Shown here piece by piece: positions 17,177 to 25,794 of a stretch of DNA of 64,000 nt (its first letter is position 1; the number at the start of each line of letters is the position of its first letter). The stretch covers positions 806,001 through 870,000 of the forward strand of contig CAXXTW010000002.1 in assembly GCA_963678255.2 (NCBI GenBank), written 5' to 3'. The notes beneath the pieces were generated by a model. It saw only the letters and a program-made list of their open reading frames with translations. It was not told where the DNA came from and did no database searches. The stretch is from G963678255 sp963678255. GTDB taxonomy: Bacteria; Cloacimonadota; Cloacimonadia; Cloacimonadales; WRIO01. The translations under genes and the position numbers were made by a program.

Positions 17177-17591
17177 TGGTGTTATCTCCAGGTTGAATCA
17201 TTTTGGTTGCAATAAAGAATTTTTTGCATCCAGCTTTTTTTGTTACATCAATTAGAGCGATAACTTTTTTGAGTGGTATTTCCTGATCTGCTTGAATAAG
17301 AATAACAGATTCAGGAGTTTGTTCATAAATTGTTTTCAAATCATCGACAACAGAATTCCATTCAGAGAGGTTATTATTGATATAGATTTGATCATCGATT
17401 GTTAAAGTCAAATATACATTCTTACTTACTTCTTTTTGTATAGTAGTTGAAGAAGGAATATTGACTTTTATCCCATTATAGGTTACAAAACTAGAACTGA
17501 TGAGCAAAAAAATCAGTAATAAAAAGACAACATCAGTCATTGAAACCAAGGACGTAGAAGTTATCGGTTTATTCTTCATTTTGATTTTCAT
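17163..17591 (-). CDS. ExbD/TolR-family protein
   Basis: 142 residues. After a short cytoplasmic start it has the conserved single helix beginning SMTDVVFLLLIFLLISSSFV, containing the proton-channel Asp, and then the periplasmic domain ending AIDVTKKAG-like (ALIDVTKKAGCKKFFIAT). It forms the motor with the ExbB-type protein (4-bp overlap) and drives the adjacent TonB. Confidence 0.93.
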   Translation of the reverse strand: MKIKMKNKPITSTSLVSMTDVVFLLLIFLLISSSFVTYNGIKVNIPSSTTIQKEVSKNVYLTLTIDDQIYINNNLSEWNSVVDDLKTIYEQTPESVILIQADQEIPLKKVIALIDVTKKAGCKKFFIATKMIQPGDNTNVGQ

Positions 17592-18211
17592 TTTTTATTT
17601 CCTCTGAACTTCAGAATAAGATCATTACCTTTATCTTCAAGATGTAAAGTGATATTTTCTATACGATTGACTAAGTAGTTGTAAAAAAGCATACTCATGA
17701 TGCCAACAACTAATCCGCCAACAGTAGTTAATAAAGCTTCCCAAATACCTCCAGCTAGAAGTTGTACATCAACACCAGCTTGTGCATTTTGAAGACGAAT
17801 AAACACACGAACCATTCCGGTTACAGTTCCAAGAAAACCCACTAATGGAGCAACATTGGAAATTGTTGAGATAGTTGTAAGATGTTTTTCTAAATCTCTA
17901 ACAATATTAGAAGCTGAATTTTCTACCATTTCTTTTGCTACGTCAAAACCTAGTGGTAAAGCCTGTAAACCTTTTTCAATCATATTCTTTACAGGTGATT
18001 GTTGTAATGAGGATAATTTAACTGCTTGATCGAGTTGATTATTTTTTATTAATTCAGCAATTTCATTAAATATTTTATCATCGATTCTTTTTGTTTTAAG
18101 TATTTTAAACAATCTTTCAATAAATAATGATAGAGAAACGATAGATAAACCAACCAAGACGTACATTAAAATTCCGCCTTTTTGTATTAGATCAAGAATT
18201 GACAGGGTCAT
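17588..18211 (-). CDS. ExbB/TolQ-family proton channel protein
   Basis: 207 residues. Three membrane helices (about 12-32, 107-130, 150-178). The conserved MotA/ExbB core is HLTTISTISNVAPLVGFLGTVTGMVRVF and LAGGIWEALLTTVGGLVVGIMSMLFYN. First gene of the exbB-exbD-tonB operon, followed by folP and cdaA in the same direction. A GGAGG ribosome-binding site precedes the ATG. Confidence 0.93.
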   Translation of the reverse strand: MTLSILDLIQKGGILMYVLVGLSIVSLSLFIERLFKILKTKRIDDKIFNEIAELIKNNQLDQAVKLSSLQQSPVKNMIEKGLQALPLGFDVAKEMVENSASNIVRDLEKHLTTISTISNVAPLVGFLGTVTGMVRVFIRLQNAQAGVDVQLLAGGIWEALLTTVGGLVVGIMSMLFYNYLVNRIENITLHLEDKGNDLILKFRGNKK

Positions 18212-18315
18212 TATACCTCCTTATTAACTTAGATTACCATTTTTAAAAGCAATTACAAAAATATCAAGCAAAATTTTTATTGTCATTCAGAAGGTGAAAT
18301 ATATGAAAAGAAAAT

Positions 18316-18342
18316 GCAAAGCTTTTCTCAGAAAAGCTTTGC
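18316..18342 (-). terminator. Rho-independent terminator after the nhaC-like gene
   Basis: Perfect 12-bp stem (GCAAAGCTTTTC and its complement) with a 3-nt loop, followed on the minus strand by ATTTTCTTTTC. It lies 18 bp beyond the antiporter stop. Confidence 0.75.
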
Positions 18343-18933
18343 TAACTAATAATAATATATTACTTTATAATGTTTCCCTTTTCATCAATTTTTGATCCAA
18401 ATATCTTAAAGAAAAGAATTATGGCAAAGGTACCAATAACAAGAGAAATCCATGGATTTAAACCAAATCCCACAGGAATATAACCAACTAGTAATGAAAT
18501 GACTGCCACAGTGGTTGCATAAGGTAACTGTGTATTAACATGGGCAATATGATCTGATCCTGAAGCAAGTGATGCAAGAATTGTTGTATCAGAGATTGGA
18601 GAACAATGATCGCCATAAATTGAACCTGCTAAAACTGCCGCTATCGTAGCATTGATGAGTGGAACAACCTGTGTGGGATTGCCAGCTGCTGAAGCAGCCA
18701 CGGGGATAGCTATAGGCATTAATATTGACATTGTTCCCCAAGAAGTACCAGTTGCAAATGACGTCCCACAGGCAATTAAAAAGATCAAAGCCGGGATAAT
18801 TGGTCCTGAAAGCCAGGATTTTGTAACTTCAACAATATATTGAGCCATGCCTAAATCAGAAACAACTGCCTTTATAGTTAAGGCAAGTGTCAGGATAATC
18901 ACAGCATAAAGCATAGATCTCGCTCCGTTAATC

Positions 18934-18941
18934 CACGAATC
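18934..18941. repeat. 8-bp target-site duplication, left copy (IS66)
   Basis: CACGAATC directly abuts the left inverted repeat and is identical to 20576-20583. Eight bp is the IS66-family duplication length. Confidence 0.95.
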
Positions 18942-20575
18942 GTAACTACTCAGGTACCCTTCGTTAAGTTTTAAAAACACCATTTTTGTTATTTTTAATA
19001 AACATTTTTTGTTATAATCATGCCTTATTATTTACCTTTCCAATAATATATATTAAAACTTAGAATATACACAATATATTATAAAAAACTATCAATATTA
19101 ATAAGAAATACATTGACATATATAGTTAATTAATTCATTATGTACTTATGGATTATAAAAGTAAATATTATGAAGCTAAAGCTGAAAATGACAGGCTTAA
19201 ACTGGAAATTTGCCGGTTAAAAATCAGCATTGCAGAAGAAAGAGCTGAACTCAAAGAAGAAATCAGGCTTTTAAGTGAAAAGGTTGATTTCTTAATGAAA
19301 ATTCTCGAAAAGAAAAATAACCCTAAGAACAGTAACAATTCATCAATACCTCCTTCGATGGACTTATCAAGAAAGAATAAAAGTACAAGAGAAAAAAGCA
19401 ATAAGAAAAGCGGAGGACAGTCCGGTCATAATGGAAAAACCCTTTTACAAGTAAAAAATCCGGATCAGATTGTTGAATTAAAGGTAAATCAATGTCATTG
19501 TGGACATCATTTTAATGATGATGAATTTAGATTAAATTCCAAACGACAGGTGATTGATATCCCTTCTATACAAGCATTCATCAAAGAATTTCAGCAATAT
19601 TCATGCATTTGCCCTGATTGTAATAATAAATATCTGGCTGAATATCCTGAAAATGTTACGGCCCCGGTTCAGTACGGTGAAAACATTCAGACCATCGTTT
19701 CGTATTTGAATGTTTACCAATGTATTCCATTTAAAAGAACAGCTCAGCTGTTGTCTGATGTTGTTAATATAAGAATTTCCCAGGGATCATTGAAAAACAT
19801 ATTAAGGAAATTTGCTGATAAATCTAAGGTTATCTATGAGAGAATTAAAAAGAATCTGAGCTCCTCGAAAGTTGTTGGTTCTGATGAAACAAGCGTAAAG
19901 GTCAATGGTAAAAAAGGATGGATTTGGGCTTGGAGAGACATTAAGAATGTGTTTCTTGAATATTCTCATACCAGAGGATACGAGACAATTCAAAAAATAT
20001 GGGAAAACGGTTTGCCTGAATCTGTGTTAGTTACGGACAGATTTTCCGCTCAGTTAAAAACGAAGGCTTTAAATCATCAGATTTGTCTGGCTCATATTCT
20101 TAGAGATCTAACTTATATTGAGGAAAGAGAAAAGCATCCTTTTTCTACTGATTTCAAAAGCCTGGTAAAAGAAATTTTTCAATTCAAGCGAATCCAAACA
20201 ATAGATTATGACAGATCTTCTCCAGAAATGAAACACTTTGAAGATAAAATCAATATTCTACTGGCGATGACTATTTGCAAAAAAGAGTTTAAAGAAACCT
20301 CTACTCTTCAGAAATCTTTGATAAAAATCAGAGGATATATTTTGCCTTGTGTTTATGAAACAGTCATTCCTCCGGATAACAATGATTCAGAAAGAGCTCT
20401 TAGAAATGTTAAAGTTAAACTTAAAGTGTCTGGGCAGTTTAAAAATGGGGCTCAGGACTACTGTATCATTAGATCCGTTATTGATACTGCTAAAAAAAGA
20501 GGATTAAATATCTTTGATATTCTGTCTAAAATCCCTGAACTTTCTCCCAGATAATATTAATACCTGAGTAGTTAC
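18942..20575 (+). mobile_element. IS66-family insertion sequence, ISBst12-like (single ORF)
   Basis: 1634 bp bounded by perfect 15-bp terminal inverted repeats beginning GTAACTACTCAGG, with the GTAA end typical of IS66. It carries only a TnpC-type transposase and no tnpA/tnpB, which fits the ISBst12 subgroup. Both ends abut the 8-bp direct repeat CACGAATC. It lies in the opposite orientation to the antiporter gene it splits. Confidence 0.95.
19148..20554 (+). CDS. IS66-family transposase (TnpC)
   Basis: 468 residues, apparently intact. N-terminal coiled coil (about 1-60, KSKYYEAKAENDRLKLE-type heptads), a Lys/Ser/Asn linker with NSSIPPS (the SSKPPS-like IS66 signature), a zinc-finger-like region (CHCGHHF and CICPDC), then the DDE catalytic core: VVGSDETSVKV (first Asp), VLVTDRFSA (second Asp) and PPDNNDSERALRNVKVK (Glu). 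It carries out cut-and-paste of its element. It ends 21 bp before the right end of the IS. Confidence 0.96.
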   Translation: MDYKSKYYEAKAENDRLKLEICRLKISIAEERAELKEEIRLLSEKVDFLMKILEKKNNPKNSNNSSIPPSMDLSRKNKSTREKSNKKSGGQSGHNGKTLLQVKNPDQIVELKVNQCHCGHHFNDDEFRLNSKRQVIDIPSIQAFIKEFQQYSCICPDCNNKYLAEYPENVTAPVQYGENIQTIVSYLNVYQCIPFKRTAQLLSDVVNIRISQGSLKNILRKFADKSKVIYERIKKNLSSSKVVGSDETSVKVNGKKGWIWAWRDIKNVFLEYSHTRGYETIQKIWENGLPESVLVTDRFSAQLKTKALNHQICLAHILRDLTYIEEREKHPFSTDFKSLVKEIFQFKRIQTIDYDRSSPEMKHFEDKINILLAMTICKKEFKETSTLQKSLIKIRGYILPCVYETVIPPDNNDSERALRNVKVKLKVSGQFKNGAQDYCIIRSVIDTAKKRGLNIFDILSKIPELSPR

Positions 20576-20583
20576 CACGAATC
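20576..20583. repeat. 8-bp target-site duplication, right copy (IS66)
   Basis: CACGAATC, identical to 18934-18941, directly following the right terminal inverted repeat. Confidence 0.95.
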
Positions 20584-21680
20584 TATAATCTTACTAAATT
20601 TCATTTTGGTAAAACAAAGATTCATTAAAATAGCTACAATGGAACCTATACCTGAAGACCAAGTTAAAACAACAGAAGCATCTGCATTTCCCAAACAATC
20701 TCTAAATTCCCTTCCTGTTTCATAACCATTATACCATAGTCCTAGTATCGTTACAATTATAAAAGTAAAGATGGGTACTATAGCATGCCAAACTGTGCCA
20801 TTAATCCCTTCATCAGGAAGAATTTCCTTATCGTCAGAAATCATTGGTTTTGAATCTTTGGCAAAAACTTCACCTGTTTTACGGGCTCTAATTTCTGCCT
20901 TGAGCATTGGACCATACTCTCTTTTCATAAACAAACCAACCATAATAAAAACAAAAAGGAAGACAATATAAAATCTTCCGGGTATCGTATCTATAAAAAC
21001 GAGCAAAGGATTTGCCTGAATTCCAACAGATTCCAGACCTGTTTTAATTAGTCCCAATTCTGTGGCAATCCAGGTTGATACAGGAATGATGGAAGAGATT
21101 GCAGCCGCTGTAGCATCTACAATAAAGGCAAGCTTTTCTCTTGAAATATTCTCTGCATCGGTTATTGGCCTCATCGTATTACCGGTTATCATGCAACTAG
21201 CATAATCGTCGATAAATACAACTGTCCCCAACATTGTTGTTGCAAATTGTGTAGAAGTTGAACCTTTTGCTTTACTAGCAATTCCTTTGGCAATGGCAAC
21301 CATTCCTCCAGATTTGTTAATGACCCCTACCATTCCACCAATGATTAAACAAAATGTTATCAATCCTGCGTTATAAGAATCTGCGATACCTTTTCCAACA
21401 ATATACTTGGAGAAAGTGTCCAACATAGCTGTACCAGGATTCCAGTTATTTATAACCAAAACACCTGAAAATATTCCCAGTAATAATGAAGGAATCACCT
21501 GACGTGTCATAATACACAAAAGGATCGCAATAAGTGGTGGTATTATGGATAAAAATCCATAAATGACGTGTTCTTGTCCTTCCATATTTCCTCCTCATTA
21601 GAGTATCGATATAGTTTATATAAGAAAAAAATATTTCTGTCAAGATTAAATAGTTAAAAATTTAATTTTATGTCATGATA

Positions 21681-21704
21681 AAAAAGCTTACGGAGTACAG
21701 TAAG
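21681..21704 (-). terminator. Terminator after the dehydratase-like gene
   Basis: On the minus strand CTTAC-TGTACTCC-GTAAG (5-bp stem) is followed by CTTTTTT, about 30 bp past the stop at 21737. Confidence 0.6.
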
Positions 21705-21736
21705 TAAATTAAGTAGCAAATTGTATTACTTTCCTC

Positions 21737-22708
21737 TCAATCCCTAAGCATTTCTAAAAAACTTTCTATTCTGATTTTAGTTCTTGCGTCTAAATCTCCT
21801 GGTTGATCAGCTTCTATTTGTAAAATAGGAAGATCTAATCTCTTTTTAATCAATAAATGATCTAACTGTCGATGACAGAATGATTGTGTATAACTAATTA
21901 TTGCATTCAACTGTCTCTTTTTAATCGCATCCAGAATATCTTCCAACCTCTCCTTTATCGTATAAGGATAAGTAAACTGAAGATATTGTTCTACAATATC
22001 ATTCGTTTCATAAGGCATACTAAATTGTCTTTGAACTTCATTATACACAACTCTGGTTTGATTGTCCTCTAAAAATCGATTTAAATCATCGATTATAGGC
22101 GGAACGCCTACATACCCTAATCTGATAAAATTTCTCGCTTCTCCCCTGTTTTCTGCACTTTGAAGAAACAAATCTAAATCACTTTCAAACTGATCAGGAT
22201 TGCCTTTGAAATCTGAAGAGTTCACCAACCAATAATGATTCTCTTCCCCAGTAATTTTATTGTATTTCCACGTTAATTCATCCAAATACTTGAGTTTTTC
22301 TCGAATCCTGTCCAATCTTGATTTCATTTCTGTAGTTTCTGCTCGAGTAACATTGAAATATTCTTCCAATTTTCTTATTTCTCTATCCATATCTGCATAC
22401 TTTCTTTCATATGGAAAAGAAAAAGGAAGTATCTTTTTCCCATGCTCTTGTAATACAGACATTAACGAATGTGTATTTGAACAATCTCCCTGAACAATAC
22501 CTATCACTAAATCAATATCATTCTGCATAATCGTCGAATACATCCCTTTAATCCAAGCACATAAACTTCTGGGAAATCCTTTGATTTCAGCATCTGTTAC
22601 ATAATGGGCTGAATCTCCCGTTATAAAGATATTATTTAAATCAATCGCTTCATGACCAGCAGCTAAGACAACTTCAATTGGAAAAGATGTTGTAAACCCA
22701 ATTCTCAT
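21737..22708 (-). CDS. 2-hydroxyacyl-CoA dehydratase D-component-like protein
   Basis: 323 residues. It resembles the HgdB/FldC fold: GFTTSFPIEVVLAAGHEAIDLN at the start, SLCAWIKG (first Cys, usually CS), IGIVQGDCSNTHSL (second Cys), and IISYTQSFCHRQLDHLLI followed by LPILQIEADQPGDLDARTKIRIESFLEML (third Cys and C-terminal signature). In the family these cysteines hold a [4Fe-4S] cluster that gets an electron from an ATP-dependent activase. Here it is a single-subunit standalone with no activase nearby, so the reaction is unknown. It overlaps the ABC-F gene by 4 bp. Confidence 0.85.
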   Translation of the reverse strand: MRIGFTTSFPIEVVLAAGHEAIDLNNIFITGDSAHYVTDAEIKGFPRSLCAWIKGMYSTIMQNDIDLVIGIVQGDCSNTHSLMSVLQEHGKKILPFSFPYERKYADMDREIRKLEEYFNVTRAETTEMKSRLDRIREKLKYLDELTWKYNKITGEENHYWLVNSSDFKGNPDQFESDLDLFLQSAENRGEARNFIRLGYVGVPPIIDDLNRFLEDNQTRVVYNEVQRQFSMPYETNDIVEQYLQFTYPYTIKERLEDILDAIKKRQLNAIISYTQSFCHRQLDHLLIKKRLDLPILQIEADQPGDLDARTKIRIESFLEMLRD

Positions 22709-24621
22709 TGTTCGGTTAACTCCAAATACTTTAATTCCATATCATCAATGTCATTCTTTAATCTTTTGAGAAAATTTGTTTTTTGATCAATCTGCTTATT
22801 TATTTCTTTTACAAGCTCTGTTTTGTTATAAGTTGAAGAATCTGAAAATCGAGTTTGTAGTTCTTCTATCTCTTTCATAATTTGTAAAATTTCATTTTCT
22901 TTATTTTCAATATCTTTTAATAACTTCTCAGCAACCCATGGATTTATTTTCTTTTGCTTTTCCTGTTTTTTGCTATTTTTTAGAGGTATTCTCAGATTAT
23001 TCTTTTTAGAATCATTATCCGAATTTTGAAGGATGATCTGATTGATTAAGTCATCTGGATCTTCTATTGATTCATAAATCGATTGATCTTTAAACATCCA
23101 TACCTTCTGAGCTACTCCTTTGATAAAATAACGATCATGGGATACAAATAATATAGTTCCATCATAATCTTGCAATGCTTCTTCTAAAGATCGTATCATA
23201 GATATATCCAAATGGTTGGTAGGCTCATCCAAGATCAATAGATTTGGCTTTTCATGAATCATCTTGGCTAAATATAAGCGTGCTTTCTCTCCACCACTTA
23301 AACTTGAACATAACTGCTCAACCTTATCTCCGGTAAATCCAAATTTCGCCAGATAACCCAATACATAACCTATAGTTTCATTTGGAACAAGTTCCCAAAT
23401 TGTTTCCATTATTGTTTTATCCAGATCAAGTTCAAAATGTAACTGGTCATAATAGCCGATAGAAAGCCCTGCTCCTGTCCAACGAATTCCGCTTAAAGGT
23501 TCGATATCTCCCAATAAAAGCTTAATAAAGGTTGTTTTCCCACATCCATTGGGACCCAATAAACATACTTTATCACGATAATGTAAATATAAATCAATAT
23601 TACTGCCAAGCACTTTATTAGTAAAACCATACTTTACATTTTCTAATCTAAAAATATCGTTACCACTTCGCTTATCTGGCTCAATTTTTATCCTTAATTG
23701 CTTATCTTCATTTGGTTTATCCAAGACATCCATCCTATCTAACATCTTCAATCTGGATTTAGCCTGATTCACTTTTTGACCTGCCATATTACGACGAATA
23801 AAATCTTCTGTTTTATCTATCAACTTTTGTTGCTGTTCAAACTGTTTAATCATTTGTTGTTGTCTTAAAGAACTTTCTGTCTCAAAGGCACTATAATTAC
23901 CCGAATAAGTCTGAATTGTCTTTCCCCTTAATTCATAAATCTTATTCACTGTCTGATCTAAAAAATAACGATCATGGGAAATCAATAAATATCCGCAATC
24001 TAGTGACTTTAAATACCCGATCAACCAATCTATCATTCGAATATCCAAATGGTTAGTCGGCTCATCCAATAATAGTAAATCATGCTTTTCCAACAAAGTA
24101 TGAATCAGACGTAATCTTGTCTTTTCTCCCCCTGATAGAGATTCAACAGGTCTTGTAAAATAATCTTCGGTAAAATTAAATACTGTTAACATGGTCTTTA
24201 TGGTGTTCTCATAATTATATCCATCAAAAACTTCAAATTCATGTTGAACATTTGCTAACTGATCTAATATCTTTTCAGAATGATCGGTTTCCAGTATAAT
24301 ATTCAATTTATCAATCTCTGCTTTTAAATCCAAAATATCCTGTCGTGCTGTTAATAACCAATGGAAAACTTGATCAGAACACTCAAAATCAAACTCCTGT
24401 GACAAATAGGAAACATTTGCTGATTTAGAGCCATTAACTAGACCATCTTTTGCTTGTAACTGTCTGGTTATTATCTTAAAAAGTGTTGACTTACCTGTCC
24501 CATTTCTACCAACTAATCCGGCTTTTGTGTTTTTATCCAAAACTAAATTTATGTTCTCAAATAGTAAAGAACTTCCAAATTCATGTTTTATATTGTTTAA
24601 ATCGATGATACTCATTTTCAA
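22705..24621 (-). CDS. ABC-F family ATPase (ribosome-associated type)
   Basis: 638 residues with two ABC domains in tandem. Domain 1: Walker A GRNGTGKST, signature LSGGEKTRLRL, Walker B LLLLDEPTNHLD. A charged inter-domain linker (about 240-300, with FIRRNMAGQKVNQAKSR) follows, then domain 2: Walker A GPNGCGKTT, LSGGEKARLYLA, LLILDEPTNHLD. The C-terminus (about 545-638) is a coiled coil as in Uup. ABC-F proteins bind the ribosomal E site and relieve stalling or antibiotic inhibition. First gene of a two-gene operon with the dehydratase-like protein. Confidence 0.95.
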   Translation of the reverse strand: MKMSIIDLNNIKHEFGSSLLFENINLVLDKNTKAGLVGRNGTGKSTLFKIITRQLQAKDGLVNGSKSANVSYLSQEFDFECSDQVFHWLLTARQDILDLKAEIDKLNIILETDHSEKILDQLANVQHEFEVFDGYNYENTIKTMLTVFNFTEDYFTRPVESLSGGEKTRLRLIHTLLEKHDLLLLDEPTNHLDIRMIDWLIGYLKSLDCGYLLISHDRYFLDQTVNKIYELRGKTIQTYSGNYSAFETESSLRQQQMIKQFEQQQKLIDKTEDFIRRNMAGQKVNQAKSRLKMLDRMDVLDKPNEDKQLRIKIEPDKRSGNDIFRLENVKYGFTNKVLGSNIDLYLHYRDKVCLLGPNGCGKTTFIKLLLGDIEPLSGIRWTGAGLSIGYYDQLHFELDLDKTIMETIWELVPNETIGYVLGYLAKFGFTGDKVEQLCSSLSGGEKARLYLAKMIHEKPNLLILDEPTNHLDISMIRSLEEALQDYDGTILFVSHDRYFIKGVAQKVWMFKDQSIYESIEDPDDLINQIILQNSDNDSKKNNLRIPLKNSKKQEKQKKINPWVAEKLLKDIENKENEILQIMKEIEELQTRFSDSSTYNKTELVKEINKQIDQKTNFLKRLKNDIDDMELKYLELTEQ

Positions 24622-24646
24622 CCTTATTTATTTATCTTATTGAACG

Positions 24647-24674
24647 AATGTATAAAAGCTTCTGCTTTTGTCAA
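24647..24674 (-). promoter_or_regulatory. Promoter of the ABC-F gene
   Basis: Minus-strand TTGACA (24669-24674), 16-bp spacer, TACATT (24647-24652), 25 bp before the start codon. Confidence 0.6.
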
Positions 24675-24782
24675 CTAATATCAAACCTGATTTTTCACCT
24701 GTCTAATTTTACAACTTCATTAAGAAATGCATAATTAATTTGTTGTATGAAAAAAGGAGTTATCTTATTCACGAATTCTCAA

Positions 24783-25667
24783 TCAAAGATCTCCAATTAA
24801 ACTTTTAACTCTGCTTTCAAAATTCTCATTTATAGATAATTGATTAACAATTTTGTTACTTCGAACTATCAGCGCTTCATCATTTAGATACATATTGATT
24901 TTTTGATGCAATTCCTTTGCTTCAAGATAGGTTTCTATCCCAAAATCATCCATTCCATACACTTGATCGGCGATCTGAAATTGATTTGCCATCATTAAAT
25001 CAAAAGTTCGATTATTGATAAATCCATATTCATGCATGGTTTGTTGGTGATCATTTAAAACTATTTTTGAGCTTTGATAAAGCTGATTTAAATCTTTCCA
25101 TTCAACAAACTCAGCTAATATTTGACTTTCTGGAACGACCCCTCTCCATGCTGCTCCAACCACCTTGAAATTAAAATCAATCTGTTGAGATAAAACATCT
25201 GACACTATTTTTCTTGCTTGCCCATATTCAGCTAAATGATTATTCCCTACAAACAAAACATCTATTGTTTTTTTCACACCTTCTATTGGGAAGAAATGAT
25301 GAGCATCTCCAGCTTGAGGTAAAAAAGATGCTTTTATCTCTTGTTTATTTAATAAGTCAGTAAATAATTGCGATGCACAATATATCCGTGAAAAACCGTC
25401 TAATTCTTGTTTAGTAATGAGTTCAGGATGATTGATGATCCATAAATAACTGTGAGATTTTCTTTTTGTGATATAAGGTTTTAATCCTCTTAAATGAATG
25501 ATAAGCTCATCGTCTTTTACAATCTGCCACTGATCCATACAGTATATTTTACAAGATAACCCACATAATTGAAACTCTTTACGCATACTTTCCGCATAAT
25601 ACAGATCTCCCCAATTGGCAAATTCTCTAGTCGCTGATGGCACACATATTGTTATGGCTATTTTCAT
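24783..25667 (-). CDS. CgeB-like glycosyltransferase (GT-B fold)
   Basis: 294 residues. N-terminal Rossmann half (about 1-125) with WIINHPELITKQEL and IYCASQLFTDLL, then IDVLFVGNNHLAEYGQARKIV, VVGAAWRGVVPES, LNQLYQSSKIVLNDHQQTMHEYGFINNRTFDLMM, and FGIETYLEAKELHQKINMYL. The F-N-R-F/ND...R.FEA-type donor-site layout is that of CgeB/YkvP-family transferases. The donor and acceptor are unknown. It stands alone with its own promoter and lies between the ABC-F gene and a large secreted protein gene. Confidence 0.8.
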   Translation of the reverse strand: MKIAITICVPSATREFANWGDLYYAESMRKEFQLCGLSCKIYCMDQWQIVKDDELIIHLRGLKPYITKRKSHSYLWIINHPELITKQELDGFSRIYCASQLFTDLLNKQEIKASFLPQAGDAHHFFPIEGVKKTIDVLFVGNNHLAEYGQARKIVSDVLSQQIDFNFKVVGAAWRGVVPESQILAEFVEWKDLNQLYQSSKIVLNDHQQTMHEYGFINNRTFDLMMANQFQIADQVYGMDDFGIETYLEAKELHQKINMYLNDEALIVRSNKIVNQLSINENFESRVKSLIGDL

Positions 25668-25688
25668 TATTCTTCTCCATAATTGGTT

Positions 25689-25717
25689 TATCTAATTAAT
25701 AATTACCTCCTTGTCAA
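25689..25717 (-). promoter_or_regulatory. Promoter of the CgeB-like gene
   Basis: Minus-strand TTGACA (25712-25717), 17-bp spacer, TAGATA (25689-25694), about 20 bp before the start. Confidence 0.6.
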
Positions 25718-25741
25718 GCAGATAAATTCGTTCTAATAAAA

Positions 25742-25772
25742 TTTAAGGACACGATCAACTCGTGCCCTTAAA
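25742..25772 (-). terminator. Terminator after the 974-residue secreted protein gene
   Basis: 13-bp stem with one G-U pair (TTTAAGGACACGA with its near-complement), 5-nt loop, followed on the minus strand by a run beginning TTTTATT. Confidence 0.8.
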
Positions 25773-25794
25773 TGACTATTTCTGATTTAAGATA

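Larger units (their letters stand above)
18360..21585 (-). pseudogene. NhaC-type Na+/H+ antiporter gene interrupted by an IS66 element
   Basis: The gene is in two pieces: N-terminal codons 21585-20576 and C-terminal codons 18941-18360. Removing the 1634-bp insertion and one 8-bp target copy restores a continuous frame of 527 residues, reading KIIDSW then INGARS across the junction. The product has about twelve hydrophobic segments and NhaC-like landmarks (VFIDDYASCMITGNTMRP, ISSIIPVSTWIATELG, GTSFATGTSWGTMSILMPIA, GDHCSPISDTTILAS). Intact, it would exchange Na+ (or amino acid/organic solutes in relatives) for H+ at the inner membrane. There are no other lesions, so the disruption looks recent. 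The short ORF that seems to start at 18983 begins inside the IS and is not a gene. Confidence 0.9.

Noticed and set aside
18360..18983. Independent 207-residue transporter gene
   Set aside because: Its first codons lie inside the IS66 end; it is the 3' part of the split antiporter.
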